Shown here: positions 27,770 to 36,775 of the stretch, piece after piece
Position numbering within the stretch: the first letter of the stretch is position 1
How the letters are laid out: every line of letters begins with the position of its first letter
Made by a program: the position numbers and the translations under genes
Notes under the pieces: generated by a model
Told to the model about the DNA's origin: nothing
Databases searched by the model: none
The model's input: the letters and a program-made list of their open reading frames with translations, nothing else
Assembly (NCBI RefSeq): GCF_023516505.1
Contig: NZ_JAMGBB010000001.1
Span: forward strand, 2,279,001 to 2,343,000
Length of the DNA stretch: 64,000 nt
Reading direction: 5' to 3'
Source: Sphingomonas brevis
GTDB taxonomy: Bacteria; Pseudomonadota; Alphaproteobacteria; Sphingomonadales; Sphingomonadaceae

Positions 27770-28573
27770 CTAGTGCACGAACCTTGCCACCACGTCGCGA
27801 TAGCTTCGTGACACCTTCACCTGGGCACCGCTGTCGAGCACCAGGAAACATTCGCCATTGGTGTGCGGCTTTACCTGCCGGACAAGGTCGAGATTGACGA
27901 TCGTCGAGCGGTGCACCCGCTGGAAGCGGCGCGGGTCGAGCCGCTTTTCCAGATCCTTCATCGTCTCGCGCAGGATCAGAGTATTGTCGCCGGTCTGGAT
28001 GCACATATAGTCGCCGGCGGCATCGATCCGCTCGATCGTGTCGACATCGACCCGGAAAATCTGCCCCTGGTCGCGGATGTTGATCATCTTTTCGAACCGT
28101 GAGGAAGCGGGACCTTCGGGCATCGCGTCGGCCAGTTCCTCGGCTGCCTCCGGCGCATGTTCGGCCAATGCCTCCTTGAGGCGCTCGGCTTCTTCGGCGC
28201 CGCGCTTCTCGGCAAGCCGCTGCCGGACCCGGTCCAGCGTTGCCGCCAGCCGATCTTCCTCGACCGGCTTCATCAGATAGTCGACTGCCTGGGCCTCGAA
28301 GGCGCGCAGGGCATGTTCGTTATAGGCGGTGACCATCACGAACAGCGGCGGTTCGACCTCCATCATCCCGGAAATCACCGAAAATCCGTCGAACCCGGGC
28401 ATCTGGATGTCGAGGAAGACCAGGTCGGGCTTGTGGGTCTTGATCGCCCGGATCGCTTCTCGCCCGTTGGCGGCGGTGGCGACGATTTCAACATCGTCAT
28501 GAGCTTCCAGGCGCAGGCGCAGTCCCTGCGTCGCCAGAGGCTCATCGTCAACGAGGATGGTACGAATGGTCAT
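27770..28573 (-). CDS. LytTR-type response regulator
   Basis: A 267-residue protein. The receiver domain (1-120) has the phospho-acceptor in LVFLDIQMPG, a switch Thr in MVTAYNE and Lys in LMKPV. A charged coiled linker (about 125-165) follows. A LytTR DNA-binding domain at about 170-265 has VDTIERIDAAGDYMCIQT and RFQRVHRSTIVNLDLVRQV. The gene is coupled by a four-base overlap to its kinase upstream. Confidence 0.94.
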   Translation of the reverse strand: MTIRTILVDDEPLATQGLRLRLEAHDDVEIVATAANGREAIRAIKTHKPDLVFLDIQMPGFDGFSVISGMMEVEPPLFVMVTAYNEHALRAFEAQAVDYLMKPVEEDRLAATLDRVRQRLAEKRGAEEAERLKEALAEHAPEAAEELADAMPEGPASSRFEKMINIRDQGQIFRVDVDTIERIDAAGDYMCIQTGDNTLILRETMKDLEKRLDPRRFQRVHRSTIVNLDLVRQVKPHTNGECFLVLDSGAQVKVSRSYRDVVARFVH

Positions 28574-29775
28574 GAATGATCCTTCTGGTCGGTTTCGAGC
28601 GGAATTTCGATGATAACGCTGAACCCCCCATGTTCGTTCGTTCGCGTGGAATAACCATGTGCCGCGCCATAAGCCTGCGCCAGCCGGTCCTGGATATTCG
28701 CCAGGCCGACGCCGGTTCCCTCGGCGTCGATCGGAGCGCCTCCCGGCCCCGGCCCGCTATCGGCCACCTCGATCCTGACCGCGCGCCCTTCGCGCCGCGC
28801 ATTGATCCAGATATCGGCGCCATGCTCGGACGAGGTCACGGCATATTTGATCGCATTTTCGATCAGCGGCTGCAGCAGCAATGACGGCAGCCTCGCCCCG
28901 ATCGTATCGCCATCGATCTTGAAATGCGGCCGCAACCGATCCTCGAACCGCATCTTTTCGATCTCGAGGTAGAGCTTCAACGTCTCCACCTCTTGTACCA
29001 GCGTCACCTTGGCGGTCGGCTCATTGACCAGCGTGTAGCGGAGGAATGAGGACAGGCGCGACAGCATCGCATTGGCGCGCTCGGTCTGTTTCAGCAGCAC
29101 CAGCGTCGAAATGCTGTTCAGCGTGTTGAACAGGAAATGCGGATTTAACTGGTAGCGGAGCATTGCCAGCTGGGCGGTCGAAGCCTGGCTCTCAAGCTGG
29201 GCGCGCTGATCGATTTCCTCTTCCAGCAGCAGATAATAGTTGATCCCATAATAAAGCGCCGACCAGGCGGCGAGGATCGAGAAATCGAGAATGATCGCGC
29301 CGAGATATTCGACCCCGGCCGGCTTGGCGTCGGGCCGGAGGAAGGTGGCATAGCTCCAGGTTTCGATGAACGAGAAGGCGGCCGACGCGAGGATCACCGT
29401 GGCCAGGCTGATGATCACCGTCCAGATCGCCCGCATGACGATCAGCCGGCGGTAAAGCGATGCCATCAGCAGGGTCAGCGAATAACCGGTCGCAGTCAGC
29501 AGCAGCGTGTGGACGACGAACATCGCGCCCATCGAATTGGCGAGGCCGGACAGCGAACGGAGAATGAAATAGCCGCTCCAGCCGATCGACTGGAGCACCC
29601 AGAAGGCGCGATTCTTGTCGTCGAAAAACGGCCGGTCGAGACCGACCCCGGCCAAAAATGGCCGAGCGGGCCCCTTGCCCCGGGGACGGACGATATGATC
29701 TTGCGCGGCGGCCTCGGCCAGCGCTCTTACACTGTCGCCGGCCATCTCCGCCTGGTTCGTCGCAACGCGATCCAT
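28570..29775 (-). CDS. LytS/YpdA-like membrane sensor histidine kinase
   Basis: A 401-residue protein. Residues about 50-195 contain four membrane helices. The His_kinase (PF06580) segment reads LRYQLNPHFLFNTLNSISTL with the phospho-accepting His. The ATPase domain has LLLQPLIENAIKYAV and GTGVGLANIQDRLAQ. It pairs with the downstream LytTR regulator (ATGA overlap). ATG 29775 is used; no strong binding site decides it. The promoter must lie in the 131-base divergent gap that contains a perfect palindrome. Confidence 0.92.
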   Translation of the reverse strand: MDRVATNQAEMAGDSVRALAEAAAQDHIVRPRGKGPARPFLAGVGLDRPFFDDKNRAFWVLQSIGWSGYFILRSLSGLANSMGAMFVVHTLLLTATGYSLTLLMASLYRRLIVMRAIWTVIISLATVILASAAFSFIETWSYATFLRPDAKPAGVEYLGAIILDFSILAAWSALYYGINYYLLLEEEIDQRAQLESQASTAQLAMLRYQLNPHFLFNTLNSISTLVLLKQTERANAMLSRLSSFLRYTLVNEPTAKVTLVQEVETLKLYLEIEKMRFEDRLRPHFKIDGDTIGARLPSLLLQPLIENAIKYAVTSSEHGADIWINARREGRAVRIEVADSGPGPGGAPIDAEGTGVGLANIQDRLAQAYGAAHGYSTRTNEHGGFSVIIEIPLETDQKDHS

Positions 29776-29861
29776 AAGGGCGATATAGGCCGGAGGTTCG
29801 CAACCGCCTAGGCTTGGCGTCGGCAACCCGACCGGTCTAGAGAGCAGATGAGCCAAGGGAC

Positions 29862-29886
29862 CCCATCAAAGTACTACTTTGATGGG
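29862..29886. promoter_or_regulatory. Perfect palindrome, candidate operator
   Basis: CCCATCAAAGTA at 29862-29873 and TACTTTGATGGG at 29875-29886 are exact complements around one central C. It lies 20 bases before the HD-domain gene and 86 bases before the kinase start, in their divergent gap. A regulator dimer site is the natural reading. Confidence 0.65.
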
Positions 29887-29906
29887 ACCCGACTAGGAGA
29901 GGCACG

Positions 29907-30497
29907 ATGAACGAGCAAGCGCAGCGCGCCGGCTTCCGGTCGATGGACGAGGGCACGCAAGAGGATTGGGCGATCATCGGGTCGCATTTCTTTCCGTTCG
30001 CCCAGGCGCTTCCCGATCGCGTGCTGGCGCATCTGAGGCTGCTCGACGGCGACTATGGCGGCTTTCCGATCGACCGGCTGCAGCACAGCTTGCAGACCGC
30101 GACCCGGGCGCATCGCGGCGGGGAGAGCGAGCCTTATGTGGTCATGGCGCTTCTCCACGACATCGGCGACACGCTTGGGTCCTACAATCATCCGGAAATC
30201 GCCGCCGCGATCCTGAAGCCGTTCGTCGACGAAAAGCTGCACTGGATCGCCGAACATCATGGCGTGTTTCAGGGATATTATTTCTTCCACTACCTTGGAA
30301 TGAACCGCGACATGCGCGAGGCGTTTCGTGGTCATGAGCATTTCGAGGACACGGCCCGCTTCTGCGAGCTGTACGACCAAAGCGCGTTCGATCCCGCATA
30401 TGACAGCGCTCCGCTCGAATTTTTCGAGCCGATGGTGCGGCGGGTATTCGAGCGTCCGCTCAACACAATTTACCGGTCCGTCGGCGAAACCGCCTGA
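29907..30497 (+). CDS. HD-domain protein (predicted metal phosphohydrolase)
   Basis: A 196-residue protein with the HD pattern: His in LQHSLQTATRAHRGG, HD in MALLHDIGD and further His residues in IAEHHGVFQGYYF. The family hydrolyses phosphate esters of nucleotides or related molecules with two metals. Substrate is unknown; similar proteins are annotated as phosphohydrolases in sphingomonads. AGGAGAGG lies just upstream of ATG 29907, and a perfect palindrome precedes that. Confidence 0.82.
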   Translation: MNEQAQRAGFRSMDEGTQEDWAIIGSHFFPFAQALPDRVLAHLRLLDGDYGGFPIDRLQHSLQTATRAHRGGESEPYVVMALLHDIGDTLGSYNHPEIAAAILKPFVDEKLHWIAEHHGVFQGYYFFHYLGMNRDMREAFRGHEHFEDTARFCELYDQSAFDPAYDSAPLEFFEPMVRRVFERPLNTIYRSVGETA

Positions 30498-30519
30498 GTC
30501 CATTTTCCGGAGAATCTGA

Positions 30520-32427
30520 GTGTTTCGTGCGCTGACTGCCGCTGCCGCGGCCCTGCTGCTTGCTTCCTGCCAGGCCCATGAAGCCGCTCCCTCCGCCGGG
30601 GCGGCGGAGGTGGCGCCGGTGCTGGACACCCCCGACGCGGTCGACATCCACAGCTATGCCAGGCCGCTCGAGGCCCGGGTGACTCATTTGGCGCTCGACC
30701 TGGCGGTTGATTTTGACAGCAAGCGGGTTGGCGGCACCGCAACCCTCGACATCCAGGCAAAGCCGGACGCCAAGGAAATCATCCTCGATGACAAGGGCCT
30801 GGAAATCGAAAGCGTCGCCGATGGCGCCGGCAAGCCGCTGGCCTGGAAGGTCGGCGCGAACGATCCCAACCTCGGCGCTCCGCTATCGATCGCGATCGGC
30901 CCGGACACGAAGCAGATTGTGGTCCATTACAAGTCGGCGGCCAATGCCGATGCGCTGCAGTGGCTGACGCCGGAGCAAACCGCCGGCAAGAAACATCCGT
31001 TCCTGTTCAGCCAGGGCGAATCGATCCTCAACCGCAGCTGGATTCCGACCCAGGATTCGCCGGGCATCCGCCAGAGCTGGGAAGCGAAGGTCAGCGTCGA
31101 CAAGCCGCTGACTGTGGTGATGTCCGCGCCACGCGCCGCTGACCCGACCGAATCCGGCAATGCGCGAACCTTCAGCTTCAGGATGGACCATCCGGTCGCG
31201 CCCTATCTGATCGCCATCGGCGCCGGCGACCTCGTGTTCCGCGACCTTGGCAGGCGCACGGGGGTGTGGACCGAGCCGGCGATGCTCGACCGAGCCGCCG
31301 CCGAACTCGGCGACACGGAGAAGATGGTCGATGCCGCCGAGAAGCTTTACGGACCTTACCAATGGGGCCGCTATGACATGCTGGTCCTGCCGCCCAGCTT
31401 TCCGTTCGGCGGCATGGAAAACCCGACACTGACCTTCCTCACGCCGACTTTCATCGCCGGCGACAAGAGCCTCACCAGCCTGATCGCCCACGAACTGGCG
31501 CACAGCTGGTCCGGCAACCTCGCCACCAACGCCACCTGGGCCGACTTCTGGCTCAACGAGGGGATGACCACCTATGCCGAGCGGCGGATCGTCGAAGCCG
31601 TCTACGGGCCGAAGGTCGCCGCGCAGCAGGTGTCGCTCGGGCTCGATGCGATGAACAAGGCGGTCGCCGAGAACGGCGGCCCGACCGGACCCGACACGCG
31701 CCTGCACATCGACCTCAAAGGGCGCCACCCCGACGACGGCCTGACCGACATCGCCTATGAAAAGGGCGCAGCCTTCCTCCGCACCATCGAGGTCGCGGTC
31801 GGGCGCGATCGGTTCGACGAGTGGCTCAAGGGCTGGTTCGAGCGCCACAAGTTCCAGCCGGTGACGTCGAGCATGTTCCTGGCGGACATCCGCGAGCATT
31901 TGATCAAGGGCGACCAGGCGCTGGAGGCCAGACTGCAGCTCGACAAATGGGTGGGCGATCCCGGTGTACCCGGCAATATCGCGCCCGCCGATCCGAAAGC
32001 CTTCGCCGAGGTCGACGCCGCGGTGACGGCGTTCAAGGCGGGTAATCAGCCTGCCGCGGACGCCTGGGCCCGCTGGACCACCGACGAGCGGCTGCGGTTC
32101 CTCAACCGGATCGACAAGAAGCAATCGGCGGATCGAATGTCCGCGCTCGACCAGGCGTTCAACCTGTCGCGCTCCGGAAACAGCGAAATCCGTTTCGCCT
32201 TCCTCGACCTGGCGGTCAAAAACCGGTTCGATCCTGCCGTTCCAGCGCTGGAAGACTTTCTGACCGTGCAAGGGCGGCGCAAATTTGTGAAGCCGCTGAT
32301 CGTGGGCCTGGCCGAGGATGAGCAGTGGGGAAGGCCGATCGCGGCGCGGATCTACGCCAAGACCCGGGCTTCCTACCATCCGGTGACGACCCGCGACCTC
32401 GATAAATTGCAGCTCGGCAAGCAGTAA
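30520..32427 (+). CDS. M1-family zinc aminopeptidase, lipoprotein
   Basis: A 635-residue protein starting at GTG 30520 with lipobox LLLASC, so it is probably anchored in an envelope membrane. The N-terminal beta domain (about 40-230) precedes the catalytic domain. GGMENPTLTFL is the family GxMEN substrate motif, HELAHSW binds zinc, and the second Glu is in DFWLNEGMTTYAE. A C-terminal helical domain follows. It should trim N-terminal residues from peptides outside the cytosol. Confidence 0.94.
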   Translation: MFRALTAAAAALLLASCQAHEAAPSAGAAEVAPVLDTPDAVDIHSYARPLEARVTHLALDLAVDFDSKRVGGTATLDIQAKPDAKEIILDDKGLEIESVADGAGKPLAWKVGANDPNLGAPLSIAIGPDTKQIVVHYKSAANADALQWLTPEQTAGKKHPFLFSQGESILNRSWIPTQDSPGIRQSWEAKVSVDKPLTVVMSAPRAADPTESGNARTFSFRMDHPVAPYLIAIGAGDLVFRDLGRRTGVWTEPAMLDRAAAELGDTEKMVDAAEKLYGPYQWGRYDMLVLPPSFPFGGMENPTLTFLTPTFIAGDKSLTSLIAHELAHSWSGNLATNATWADFWLNEGMTTYAERRIVEAVYGPKVAAQQVSLGLDAMNKAVAENGGPTGPDTRLHIDLKGRHPDDGLTDIAYEKGAAFLRTIEVAVGRDRFDEWLKGWFERHKFQPVTSSMFLADIREHLIKGDQALEARLQLDKWVGDPGVPGNIAPADPKAFAEVDAAVTAFKAGNQPAADAWARWTTDERLRFLNRIDKKQSADRMSALDQAFNLSRSGNSEIRFAFLDLAVKNRFDPAVPALEDFLTVQGRRKFVKPLIVGLAEDEQWGRPIAARIYAKTRASYHPVTTRDLDKLQLGKQ

Positions 32428-32565
32428 CGCGCCCGTTCATCCAAATATTTCTGCCACTCGCCTCTGTATCGCGCCACTAATCGCGGGGCAGAGATAGTCG
32501 ACGCAACCTTACTGGTGCGCGCGCAGGATGTGGACGACTTTGACTTCCTTTGTGGGAGGTCGCAC

Positions 32566-33597
32566 ATGGCGATTGGCTTTTGCAGAATTGCGCTGACCTG
32601 TTCGGCGGGCATTCTTGGCATCAACTCGGTGCCAGCCTTGGCCGGACCGACGGTGGATTGTACTAATGCCCTAGCTGTTGGCGTTTTGGAGTGCGGTTCC
32701 TTTTCCCATACAACCGGGGAAGATTCCACGGCGCTTGGCTATGCGGCTTATGCTCTCAATTTCGCTTCCACCGCAGTGGGCTCCAAGGCGGATGCAATTA
32801 GAAGTTCGACGGCGGTGGGCGCATACAGCCATGCCTATAACTCCGGCGTGGCAATTGGTTTACGCGCCAACGTCAATCCAATGGAAACGAAGGGCGGCGG
32901 ATACGCTGGCGTTGCAATCGGGCTTTTTGCCAACGTCTCTGCCGACGATTCTATTGCGATCGGCAGAAATGCGGATGCCTATGCGCAAGGTAGCGTGGCA
33001 TTGGGTGCAGATTCGATCGCCGATCAGGCGAACACCGTTTCCGTCGGTTCTGTTGGCGGTGAGCGCAGGATCGTCAACGTCGCGGCCGGCACCGCGGATA
33101 CCGATGCCGTGAACATGTCCCAACTCAAGACCGCCACCCAGGCGATGGCGGCACAGGGATCGCAAATTGCGTCGAATACCGCCCAGCTTGCAGCCAACAA
33201 GAGCGCGATTGCTACCCAGGACAGGCAAATTTCAACGCTGCAGACGGTCACCGGCGACCATGAAAGCCGGATCAGCGCCCTCGAACAGCTTGGATCCAGT
33301 TTCGACCTGCTTGGCGGGCGTCTCGACAGCATCGAGCTTCGCAACCTGCAGCAGGACAAGGGTATTCGCCGTGCCAACGAAGGCGTGGCGATGGCGATGG
33401 CAATGGACACCCCGGTCCTGCTGCCAGGCGAGCGGATCGCGGTGACAGGAGGCCTTGGCTATTGGAACGATCGCGTTGCCGGTGCGGCGGCGATGGGTTT
33501 TCGCGTCACCGATCATGCATCCATGTCGGTCGGGGTCGGCATCGCGCCGAAAAGCGGCAAGGCCGGTGGGAAAGTGGGATTTCGAATGGGCTGGTGA
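32566..33597 (+). CDS. YadA-like trimeric autotransporter adhesin (short)
   Basis: A 343-residue protein with signal peptide (MAIGFCRIALTCSAGILG, cleavage near ALA). Residues about 45-165 hold degenerate YadA-head repeats such as STAVG, GVAIG, SIAIG and SVALG spaced by about 14-16 residues. The neck is VNVAAGTADTDAVNMSQLK, followed by a heptad stalk (about 195-265). The C-terminal membrane anchor contains ANEGVAMAMAMDTPVL and ends VGFRMGW. GGGAGGT precedes ATG 32566. It is much shorter than pathogen adhesins. Confidence 0.9.
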   Translation: MAIGFCRIALTCSAGILGINSVPALAGPTVDCTNALAVGVLECGSFSHTTGEDSTALGYAAYALNFASTAVGSKADAIRSSTAVGAYSHAYNSGVAIGLRANVNPMETKGGGYAGVAIGLFANVSADDSIAIGRNADAYAQGSVALGADSIADQANTVSVGSVGGERRIVNVAAGTADTDAVNMSQLKTATQAMAAQGSQIASNTAQLAANKSAIATQDRQISTLQTVTGDHESRISALEQLGSSFDLLGGRLDSIELRNLQQDKGIRRANEGVAMAMAMDTPVLLPGERIAVTGGLGYWNDRVAGAAAMGFRVTDHASMSVGVGIAPKSGKAGGKVGFRMGW

Positions 33598-33660
33598 CCC
33601 GCGTTGAAGGAGCGGCCGTCCTGGGAAGCGGCCTCTCTTCCCGCCGGTAACAACTCGGGA

Positions 33661-34089
33661 TCATGCGCCGGTGTGGCGCCGTGCCAGCAGCCACCAGACA
33701 AGGCCGCATACGGCGCCGGGAATCCCGCCGGACAGGCAGATGAACAGGGCCTCGGTCCCCTGCTCCCTTCCGATCATCACGTAACCGGGTATCAGGCCGA
33801 CGGCGAAGCCGGCGACGATATAGCCAAGCGCAAACTCCCGCTTCAGCGCTGCCAGGCCACAAAATATGGGAATGCCGAATGCCGTCGCGCAAAAGGCGGC
33901 AACACAGGTGACCATGAACCAGAGCCCGAACAACTGGTTGGCGCGAAACGCACCTTCACGAATGATCCAGAAGCTGCCGACGGCGGTGGCGGCCAACCCG
34001 GATGCAAGCACGGCAATGATGAATGCCCCGATATAGCGCGCCATACTGCCCTCGGCCGTGCCCATGTTCATCGCGAAATTCGCCTCCAT
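33661..34089 (-). CDS. Hypothetical membrane protein
   Basis: A 142-residue protein with four predicted membrane helices (about 20-42, 52-75, 85-103 and 112-136). ATG 34089 is taken; ATG 34044 (MARYIGAF) is a good alternative that starts nearer the first helix. No family was recognised. It is convergent with the adhesin gene and divergent from the GGDEF-EAL gene. Confidence 0.6.
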   Translation of the reverse strand: MEANFAMNMGTAEGSMARYIGAFIIAVLASGLAATAVGSFWIIREGAFRANQLFGLWFMVTCVAAFCATAFGIPIFCGLAALKREFALGYIVAGFAVGLIPGYVMIGREQGTEALFICLSGGIPGAVCGLVWWLLARRHTGA

Positions 34090-34289
34090 GCGAGGCCATT
34101 ACGCTTCCCCTCGTCCGCACTACAGTTGGGTTGCGACGAACGCCGTCTGTGCGGGCCGAATGGCCACGAATATCCTTGCACAAATGGTCGGAAATCGCCG
34201 GCTGATCGCGACCAAATAATGGGCTTCTTTAACCGCGAAGTAACCCAATTTGGCCTATCCCTTGGCCCCCAAGCCACGCGGATGACCGG

Positions 34290-36626
34290 ATGTACGAGGC
34301 ACCAGACCGTTACAAGCGTATGATTTCAGCGCGCCTCCCGGACGGCGAATCGCTGGGCGTTACCTCGCGCGAAACCGACGGCGGCAGCAGCCCGCTGCGC
34401 GATGCACAGCTGATCGCCCGCGGCCAGTTCGCTCCCTTCTTCGCCGCCGCCAACAGTATCGCCGCGGTCCTGATGGCGATGCTGCTCTACGGTCATGTGC
34501 CCGCCTCCTACCTTGGCGGCTGGGTCGTCGCGGTCGGCAGCGTCAACCTCATCACCATGCAATTCGCCCGCACCCAGGCCGTCACCCATGTCGGCCGATC
34601 GGGGCGCAAATTGCCCAGGCTGGCAATGGTCGGCGATATTGTGATGCGCGCCCTGCTGTGGCTGTCGCTGCCGGTATTGTCCTTCTCGATGCTTGGTGCG
34701 CAAAGCCAGATGGTTGCCGCGACCCTGATCGCCGGGCTTGGCATTGCCGCGCTGGGCCTGGTCGTCGTCCCGACCTGCGTCACCGCCTGGATGGCGATTT
34801 TCACCGCCGGCCTCAGCTATTCGCTGCTGGTCGGCCGGCACAGCATTCCGCTCGACAATATGATGGCGATCCTGTTCACGCTTGGCGTCGCCACGGTCGG
34901 CGTGTTGACCGTGGCCCGCTGGGCATTCGGCCAGTTGAAGACCAATGCCGATTTCGGATCCCAGTCGGAAAGCGCCAGCCTGTTGCTGCAGGAATATGAG
35001 CAGCGCGGCGTCGGCTGGCTGTGGCAGGTCGATGGCGAAAATCGCATCACCTATATTTCCTCGCGAATGACTGCCTTGCTCGGCCGCCCGGCCAGCGCGC
35101 TGCTCGGCCATTCCATGCCATCCTTGCTTGGCGGCCATGCCGAGCTCGGCCGGGTGCTGCTGGAGAAGCAGCCGTTCAGCAATCTGGAGATGGAGCTGCA
35201 GACCGCGCGCGGCCCGCGCTGGATTTCGATCGCTGGCGACCCGATCGTGGATACCGCCGGACGTTTCGAGGGGTTCCGCGGAGTGGGCAGCGACATCACC
35301 GAGATCCGCCACACCCAGGAACGGCTGACCCACCTGGCCAATATGGACGTGCTGTCGGGCCTCCCCAATCGCGGGCGGGTTCGCCAGCTTCTCGGCGAGG
35401 CGCTGCGGATGGCGACAGCCGGCAATGTGCCTTGCGCGATCATGTTCCTCGACCTCGACGGGTTCAAGCCGGTCAACGACACCTTCGGGCATCCGAAGGG
35501 CGATGCTGTGTTGCAGGCCGTCGCCAAGCGGCTGTGCGACCAGGTCGGCCCCGACGGCCATGTTGGCCGGATGGGCGGCGACGAATTCGCCATCGTCATC
35601 ACCGATGCCCAGTCGCGCAAGAAGATCGAGCAGATGGCCGACGGCATCATCGGTGCGATCAAAGAACCATATATGATCGACCAGACCGAGATCCGCATCG
35701 GCGTTTCGATCGGCTGCGCCTTCGGCCCGATCGATGGCGCCACCGTCGACGATTTGATCCTGAAGGCCGACCTTGCGCTGTACGAGGCCAAGGGCGCCGG
35801 ACGCGGCATCGCCAAATATTTCTCGTCGGAGCTGCAAACCGAACAGGATGACCGGGTGCGGCTGGAGAACGACTTGCGCGGCGCCATTGCCGCCAAGCAA
35901 TTCCACCTGGTCTACCAGCCGCTGGTCAATGCCAAGACCCAGAAGCTGGTCGGCTTCGAAGCGCTGATCCGCTGGAACCATCCGCAGCGCGGCTTCGTCC
36001 CGCCCAACGTGTTCATCCCGGTCGCGGAAGAGAGCGGCCTGATGCCGGTGATCGGCGAATGGGTCATCGAAGAAGCGGTCCGCTCCGCGGCAACCTGGCC
36101 CGAGCCGATTACGGTCGCGCTCAACGTCAGCCCCAAGCAGATAATCCTTCCGTCGCTGCCCAACGTCGTCAGCCAGGCCCTTGGCCGCTACAAGTTGCCG
36201 GCCAACCGGCTGGAGCTCGAAGTCACCGAAGGCGTGTTCCTGGGCGGCGAGAGTGCAACCCTGGACGTGCTTAAGCGCCTGCGTGCGCTCGGCGTCGGCA
36301 TCGCGCTCGACGATTTCGGAACGGGCTATTCTTCGATCGGTTATTTGAACAAAGCCGTATTCCACAAGCTCAAGATCGACGGCAGCTTTGTCCGCGAAGC
36401 CGGGTCCCGCCAGGAGAATGTCGCGATCATCCAGTCGATCGTCCAGCTGGCCAAGAGCTTCCGCATGTCGGTCACCGCCGAGGGCGTCGAGACCGCCGAG
36501 GACTTCGAGCGGATGCGCGACCTCGGCTGCGACACCATCCAGGGCTATTTGTTCGGCCGGCCCCTTTCCTATGAGCGTGCCAACCAGATGGTGCTCGGCC
36601 TCGGCGCCAAGCGCATGGCCGGCTGA
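34290..36626 (+). CDS. Membrane PAS-GGDEF-EAL cyclic-di-GMP enzyme
   Basis: A 778-residue protein. Four to five membrane helices occupy about 45-205. A PAS domain lies at about 235-350 (GVGWLWQVDGENRITYISSR). The GGDEF domain (about 355-515) has an intact GRMGGDEFAIV and FLDLDGFKPVND. The EAL domain (about 530-770) has FEALIRWNHP, DDFGTGYSSIGYL, KIDGSF and TAEGVET. Both catalytic sets look complete, so either synthesis or hydrolysis of cyclic-di-GMP could dominate. A weak terminator follows. Confidence 0.94.
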   Translation: MYEAPDRYKRMISARLPDGESLGVTSRETDGGSSPLRDAQLIARGQFAPFFAAANSIAAVLMAMLLYGHVPASYLGGWVVAVGSVNLITMQFARTQAVTHVGRSGRKLPRLAMVGDIVMRALLWLSLPVLSFSMLGAQSQMVAATLIAGLGIAALGLVVVPTCVTAWMAIFTAGLSYSLLVGRHSIPLDNMMAILFTLGVATVGVLTVARWAFGQLKTNADFGSQSESASLLLQEYEQRGVGWLWQVDGENRITYISSRMTALLGRPASALLGHSMPSLLGGHAELGRVLLEKQPFSNLEMELQTARGPRWISIAGDPIVDTAGRFEGFRGVGSDITEIRHTQERLTHLANMDVLSGLPNRGRVRQLLGEALRMATAGNVPCAIMFLDLDGFKPVNDTFGHPKGDAVLQAVAKRLCDQVGPDGHVGRMGGDEFAIVITDAQSRKKIEQMADGIIGAIKEPYMIDQTEIRIGVSIGCAFGPIDGATVDDLILKADLALYEAKGAGRGIAKYFSSELQTEQDDRVRLENDLRGAIAAKQFHLVYQPLVNAKTQKLVGFEALIRWNHPQRGFVPPNVFIPVAEESGLMPVIGEWVIEEAVRSAATWPEPITVALNVSPKQIILPSLPNVVSQALGRYKLPANRLELEVTEGVFLGGESATLDVLKRLRALGVGIALDDFGTGYSSIGYLNKAVFHKLKIDGSFVREAGSRQENVAIIQSIVQLAKSFRMSVTAEGVETAEDFERMRDLGCDTIQGYLFGRPLSYERANQMVLGLGAKRMAG

Positions 36627-36632
36627 TCCACC

Positions 36633-36654
36633 GCCGGCCATAAGGCCAGCTTTT
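36633..36654 (+). terminator. Weak intrinsic terminator
   Basis: GCCGGCC-ATAA-GGCCAGC forms a seven-pair stem with one mismatch and is followed by TTTT, seven bases after the GGDEF-EAL stop codon. Confidence 0.5.
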
Positions 36655-36775
36655 CTACCAACAGCCAAATTTTGGCGACGGCGGGTGCCGCCGAAGGTTC
36701 CCCATTCGTTCTCTTTCTGGCAATGAAGGCTGGCGCTTGTGGGCATATCCACCCGGCGCTTTCCAGGGGAACTTC

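Noticed and set aside
34326-36752. About 800-codon minus-strand frame opposite the GGDEF-EAL gene
   Set aside because: Low-complexity composition without motifs; the plus strand shows intact catalytic motifs.
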